The position numbers and the translations under genes are program-made. Under the pieces are notes generated by a model. It worked only from the letters and a program-made list of their open reading frames with translations. It did no database searches and was not told where the DNA came from. Below are positions 25,727 through 29,373 of a stretch of 29,373 nucleotides of DNA, in pieces. Source of the DNA: a virus. The stretch lies in IMG/VR virus record IMGVR_UViG_3300018045_000011, positions 1-29,373 of that record. One strand, given 5' to 3'. Numbering within the stretch: position 1 is the stretch's first letter; each line of letters begins with the position of its first letter.

Positions 25727-27930
25727 TGAGAGTGACATTAAGAATAAATGGCCAAGTGGCCGACCTACCAGCCCAGCGGCTTAACCTTGGCCTCCTCTAC
25801 CAAATCACAACGGAGGAGGGCTTAACAGGCAACGCAGGGTCTAGTAGCGAATACAGCTTTGAGTTACCCGCCACCAAGCAGAACGACCAGATATTTGGCA
25901 GTTACTGGCAGGTGGAGCGGGCCGACAATACCGCCCAAAGTTTGCTATTGCCCTGCTCCATCGAGGTGGACGGCCTGCCATTTTTTGAGGGCCAAGCCTC
26001 TTTGCGTTCCGTTGCCTTGACTGGGGCGGCTCACGGTCTAGTTGGGCAGGCGTATAGCGTGGCGCTGTTCGGGAACAATGCGAGCTGGGCTTTGCAACTC
26101 AAGGGTCGGAAGCTCTGGGAGTTTTGCCAAGATATCCCAACCCACATCTACAACCAAGCGAACGTCTTTGCAGGCGTTGGCTACGTACAGCCAGATGATA
26201 GTGCGGGTATCCCTAATGGCGGCAGCAATGATGTAGCCGAGTGGGGGTATATGCTTATCAAGTGGCAAGACTGGGGGTTGCCTGCGGCTGCTCAATGGCA
26301 GGAGTATACGCCGCATTTGTTTGTTAAGTCGCTGCTCGGTCGGATCTTCCAAGGGTTGGGCTATAGCCTTCAAAGCACCTTTCTAGATACTGACTTCTTC
26401 GCCCGCCTGCGGCTGCCTATCCCTTTTCCTGATCGGTTGGGATCTGAGTATGGCGAGGAGTTCTTGAACTATACAGGCGAAGCAACAGCGCAGGCAAGCC
26501 AGCTTAATGGCTCTGCTTTGCAGCCTATGCCTTTTCCCCTCAACCCACAGCAGCCCCCCAGCAACCCAACGGCCTACAATACTACAACTGGGATATACAC
26601 GGTTCCCGAAGCAGGATACTATTTATTTGTGCTTGATTTAGATAGCATAGATATTAGCGGCACCCCCATACCTGACTCTATAAGGGTCGGGGTTACTACC
26701 TCTGGGCTAAGTGGTTTTCTTGGGGTTACTATCGATGTGGCCGACTTGCCCGCCCAAGGGGTCCGCTTTGAGCGTGTGCTTCAGATCGCTAAAGGGGAGA
26801 CGGCCTTTGTCTCGGTTAGTGGCCAAGATGCTGGGGGGCTGCCTACAGCATTTGACCAAGCCCAGTACACTGGCCGCCTTGAGATAAAAGCCGAGGCCGA
26901 AATCATCTCAGGGCTGGAGCTTAACTTTCTCTACCTCATTAACCGAAGTTGGGGGGCGCTTGAGTTTGTGCAGGGCTTAGCCCACGCTTTCAACTGGCGA
27001 TTCGAGACGGACACGCTGCGCAGGACTGTAACGGTGGAGCCTGCCGACCGCTATCCCTACGCCCAACAGGTTGGCGAATTCCAGCAGATCAACGACGGCT
27101 TTTATACTGGCCAAGTGGATTTGACCCAGCAACTGGACTTAATCCCAGGGGGACAGCTGGACAACAACAAGGAGCTACCCAAAGCTTACCGCCTAACTTG
27201 GAAGGCGGACAGCAGCGACGCAACAGCGGAAGCGTTGGCAGAGGGGGAAGAGCAGCCGCTCTTGTCGGCTCAATATGTCTTCCCAGACAATACCCAGTCC
27301 GATGATATTGAAGAGGTGGAGAACCCCTTCTTTGCCGCAACGGTGGCACTCTTTGATGCGCAGATCATTGCGGATGATAGCTTGGTTGTTCCCCAAATAC
27401 CCATGATTTGGCCCAAGTCCTATCTTGAGGACAAGACGGCGGATGAGCACTTGGACAAGCAGAAGTATTTGCCCCGCTTGTTCTATGGGGAGCCGTACGC
27501 CACAGGCCCAAGGAATGGGCGAATAAATGTTATCGGCGCTCCAGACGGTGCCGCCGACTGCCCACAAAACTATATGGTAAACTACAACAACCAAGACGGG
27601 CTATTCATTAGCTTGGCCTTTGGTGACGTTGCGGTAAACGGCAACAATATACAGGGGCTTTTGTCTCGCTTCTACCTGCCCAGCCTAAAGCGGCTCGAGG
27701 TAGGCAAGGTCCTTACCTGCACAATGATTTGGACACGCCAGCAGCTCAGCAACCTAAGCTTTAGGGAGCGGGTTATCATTGCGGGGAATGTCTATTTGCT
27801 ACAGCAGGTAGGCAGGTTCAATGTACTGGGCGCAGGGCCCACTAAAACTAAATTAGTATACAACGCTCAAGCCGAGGCGGAAGACCTAGATAAGGTTGCC
27901 GCAGGCCCGAGCAACAAAATAGCAGAATAG
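25726..27930 (+). CDS. Large tail/baseplate protein (734 aa)
   Basis: The protein starts with a small beta domain (RVTLRINGQVADLPAQRLN) and the segment SSEYSFELPATKQNDQIFG, followed by EVDGLPFFEGQASL, the opening seen in distal tail or baseplate proteins of Bacteroidota prophages. It is beta-rich throughout, with aromatic motifs such as SWGALEFVQGLAHAFNWRF (about residue 405-425). The C-terminal third resembles tail-tip proteins that meet the tape measure. It overlaps the preceding gene by one base and the tape measure gene starts immediately after its stop. A hub or tail-tip role is inferred. Confidence 0.7.
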   Translation: MRVTLRINGQVADLPAQRLNLGLLYQITTEEGLTGNAGSSSEYSFELPATKQNDQIFGSYWQVERADNTAQSLLLPCSIEVDGLPFFEGQASLRSVALTGAAHGLVGQAYSVALFGNNASWALQLKGRKLWEFCQDIPTHIYNQANVFAGVGYVQPDDSAGIPNGGSNDVAEWGYMLIKWQDWGLPAAAQWQEYTPHLFVKSLLGRIFQGLGYSLQSTFLDTDFFARLRLPIPFPDRLGSEYGEEFLNYTGEATAQASQLNGSALQPMPFPLNPQQPPSNPTAYNTTTGIYTVPEAGYYLFVLDLDSIDISGTPIPDSIRVGVTTSGLSGFLGVTIDVADLPAQGVRFERVLQIAKGETAFVSVSGQDAGGLPTAFDQAQYTGRLEIKAEAEIISGLELNFLYLINRSWGALEFVQGLAHAFNWRFETDTLRRTVTVEPADRYPYAQQVGEFQQINDGFYTGQVDLTQQLDLIPGGQLDNNKELPKAYRLTWKADSSDATAEALAEGEEQPLLSAQYVFPDNTQSDDIEEVENPFFAATVALFDAQIIADDSLVVPQIPMIWPKSYLEDKTADEHLDKQKYLPRLFYGEPYATGPRNGRINVIGAPDGAADCPQNYMVNYNNQDGLFISLAFGDVAVNGNNIQGLLSRFYLPSLKRLEVGKVLTCTMIWTRQQLSNLSFRERVIIAGNVYLLQQVGRFNVLGAGPTKTKLVYNAQAEAEDLDKVAAGPSNKIAE

Positions 27931-29373
27931 ATGGCAAAGAAGGTAATTGGCTTTACGGTAGACATCGAGGGCATTGATAGCCTAGACCGCCTACAGGAGG
28001 AAATCAAGGCCACCAAAAAGGAGCTGGGAGGGCTCACTAAGGGAACCGATGAGTACAACGCCACAGCGCAAAAGCTGGCCAAACTACAGGCCGAGCAGAA
28101 GGCCGTCCGAAAGGAGCAGACCGAGCTCACCAAAAGTTTCTTAGAAACCCGAAAGGCTACCAAGCCTTATGATGCCCTTAGCGCTACGCTTAACCGCCTA
28201 CGCAAGGACTATAAGAACTTGGCCGCCGCTGGCCAAGGACAGACCCGACAGGCGCAAGATTTGTTGGCCCAAATCGACCAACTGGATACCAAACTCAAGA
28301 GCATTGATGCTAGCGTGGGGCAGTACCAGCGCAATGTGGGTAATTATGCGGGAGGCTTTAAAGAGGCCCTTGGCGAATTTGCTGGGGGCCTTGGCGAGCT
28401 GGGCGGCTTGGTCAATCCTGCCACCCTAGGGGTTGGGGCGGCTATTGCTGGGGCGCAGGCCTTGGCGCAAGAGGTGCTCAACATCGAAAAGCAATTTGCA
28501 GACCTTGGCCGTGTGGCTACTCAGGTCACTGGCCTAACTGGTCAGGCGTTAGATGATCTGGTAGTTAATACGCAGGCCTTATCTACCACATTTGGCGAGG
28601 AGTCGCAGGCACTTATTCAGGCGCAGAATACACTCATTAAAGAGTTTGGCTTGAGCAGCCAAGAAGCCTTTGACATCGTGCAAACTGGATTGGCAAGCTC
28701 CGCCAATGCCAGCGGGGACTTTTTAGACTCAGTTCGCGAATACTCAACCCAAATTCGGGAGGCAGGCGGAAGCGCCACCCAGCTAGTATCTATCTTGGCC
28801 AAGTCGGGGCAGGAGGGAGTGTTTTCAGATAAGGGCGTCGATGCGGTCAAGGAGTTCGGCTTGCGGATTCGGGCAGAGGGTGACGCAGCTCGTACGGTGC
28901 TGGCCGACAACTTTGGGGCTGGCTTTGCCGAGGAGATTACTAAAGGAGTGCGGACTGGTAGCATTACCACCCTAGATGCTTTGCAGAAGGTTTCATCTCG
29001 AATTGACGAGATAGGCGACCAGACGAGAAAACAGGAGCTTATCAGCAACCTGTTCGGGGAAGCAGGGGAAGACGCTGGGGCTCGGTTCTTGGCAACGTTG
29101 GGCCAAATTGATACTGAGCTCGGAAAGGTCCTTGATAAAACAAACCCCTATGTCAAAGCCCAGCAAGATTTGTTGGCCGCTAATAAGGAGCTCGCAGCAG
29201 CTCAAAAGGAAGTGGCGGAAGAGTTCAGCGGCGCCAACTCTGGCATTGCCACTCTAACAGCCCGAGTAAAGGCCTTTTCTATTCGGGTGTTGCTAGCCTC
29301 ATTTAAGGCGCTAGTATTGGCCCTAAAGCCTGTAACGGACCTCTTTGTATCCATCGGCCAACAGACGGTGGAC
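27931..29373 (+). CDS. Phage tail tape measure protein, N-terminal part (cut by window end)
   Basis: An ATG directly after the upstream TAG opens 481 codons without a stop to the window edge. The N-terminus (VIGFTVDIEGIDSLDRLQEE) leads into a coiled coil (ELGGLTKGTDEYNATAQKLA, QKAVRKEQTELT), then a glycine/alanine-rich segment with GGLVNPATLGVGAAIAGAQA and a long helical repeat region, in which TQVTGLTGQALDDL and FGEESQALIQAQNT match the TP901-type tape measure core. Such proteins set tail length and form part of the ejection channel. The end seen here reaches a hydrophobic stretch (RVLLASFKALVLALKPVTDLF), which often precedes membrane-inserting segments. Confidence 0.9.
   Translation, partial: MAKKVIGFTVDIEGIDSLDRLQEEIKATKKELGGLTKGTDEYNATAQKLAKLQAEQKAVRKEQTELTKSFLETRKATKPYDALSATLNRLRKDYKNLAAAGQGQTRQAQDLLAQIDQLDTKLKSIDASVGQYQRNVGNYAGGFKEALGEFAGGLGELGGLVNPATLGVGAAIAGAQALAQEVLNIEKQFADLGRVATQVTGLTGQALDDLVVNTQALSTTFGEESQALIQAQNTLIKEFGLSSQEAFDIVQTGLASSANASGDFLDSVREYSTQIREAGGSATQLVSILAKSGQEGVFSDKGVDAVKEFGLRIRAEGDAARTVLADNFGAGFAEEITKGVRTGSITTLDALQKVSSRIDEIGDQTRKQELISNLFGEAGEDAGARFLATLGQIDTELGKVLDKTNPYVKAQQDLLAANKELAAAQKEVAEEFSGANSGIATLTARVKAFSIRVLLASFKALVLALKPVTDLFVSIGQQTVD

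Noticed and set aside
1-29373. CRISPR array, insertion sequence or diversity-generating retroelement
   Set aside because: No regularly spaced repeats with unique spacers, no transposase and no reverse transcriptase were seen.

Overview
The window is a contiguous piece of a tailed double-stranded DNA phage (siphovirus-like: PBSX-type terminase and portal, long tape measure protein) that infects a member of the Bacteroidota. The host assignment rests on the promoters, which fit the Bacteroidota -33/-7 type (TTG-like box, 19-20 nt, then TAnnTTTG), on A/C-rich leaders without Shine-Dalgarno sequences, and on protein families typical of Bacteroidota phages (DUF6712-like connector, ERF, DUF2786, a methyltransferase with a CCCGSRMFWFDK motif). 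No integrase, recombinase or clear repressor is visible, so nothing here shows whether the phage is temperate.

Layout. (1) 1-5456, plus strand: late genes, with the tail end of an unknown gene, the portal, a connector-like protein, three probable virion/fibre proteins, two small membrane proteins and a ParB-DNA methyltransferase fusion. (2) 5475-5702, minus strand: one small gene, divergent from the early region across a region with a 10-bp inverted repeat. (3) 5916-14717, plus strand: early and replication region, with a J-domain protein, an ERF recombinase with an SSB-like tail, a sigma-factor-like protein, a MYG1-family hydrolase, a replication initiator with an iteron-type origin inside its gene, a replication-associated protein, an SAM methyltransferase, a DUF2786 protein and a truncated RuvC-like gene. 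(4) 14724-15768: a tRNA-like RNA element and a large unknown gene. (5) 15808-17239, minus strand: a two-gene membrane module. (6) 17410-18643, plus strand: small early-type genes, one ending in a beta-clamp-binding motif. (7) 18734-29373, plus strand: amidase endolysin, TerS, TerL, small genes, a frameshifted tail-chaperone-like gene, tail genes and the start of the tape measure gene. This run is interrupted by a three-gene minus-strand cassette (23629-24413).

How it fits together. Early genes sit in small cassettes with a recurrent layout: a conserved upstream motif (TTTACGAAG or its complement), an extended -7 promoter (GCCCTATATTTG), a short GC hairpin close to the predicted RNA 5' end, an A/C-rich linker ending in ACAACAAATATT, then ATG. 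Between genes in the same transcript, very stable GGGGGCC hairpins with UUCG, UUUG or GCAA tetraloops sit just before the same A/C-rich signal. Late genes lack these leaders and are mostly coupled by overlapping stops and starts. A phage sigma-like protein from the early region could redirect host RNA polymerase to the late genes; this is inference.

The least expected signals are: direct repeats and tandem 13-mers, in different reading frames, inside the initiator gene (probable replication origin); a leader before that gene whose two hairpin loops are complementary; a tRNA acceptor/T-arm mimic between two genes; the repeated hairpin leaders; and a -1 frameshift whose extension ends exactly at the next start codon. 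All database-level claims are from pattern recognition only; no searches were run.
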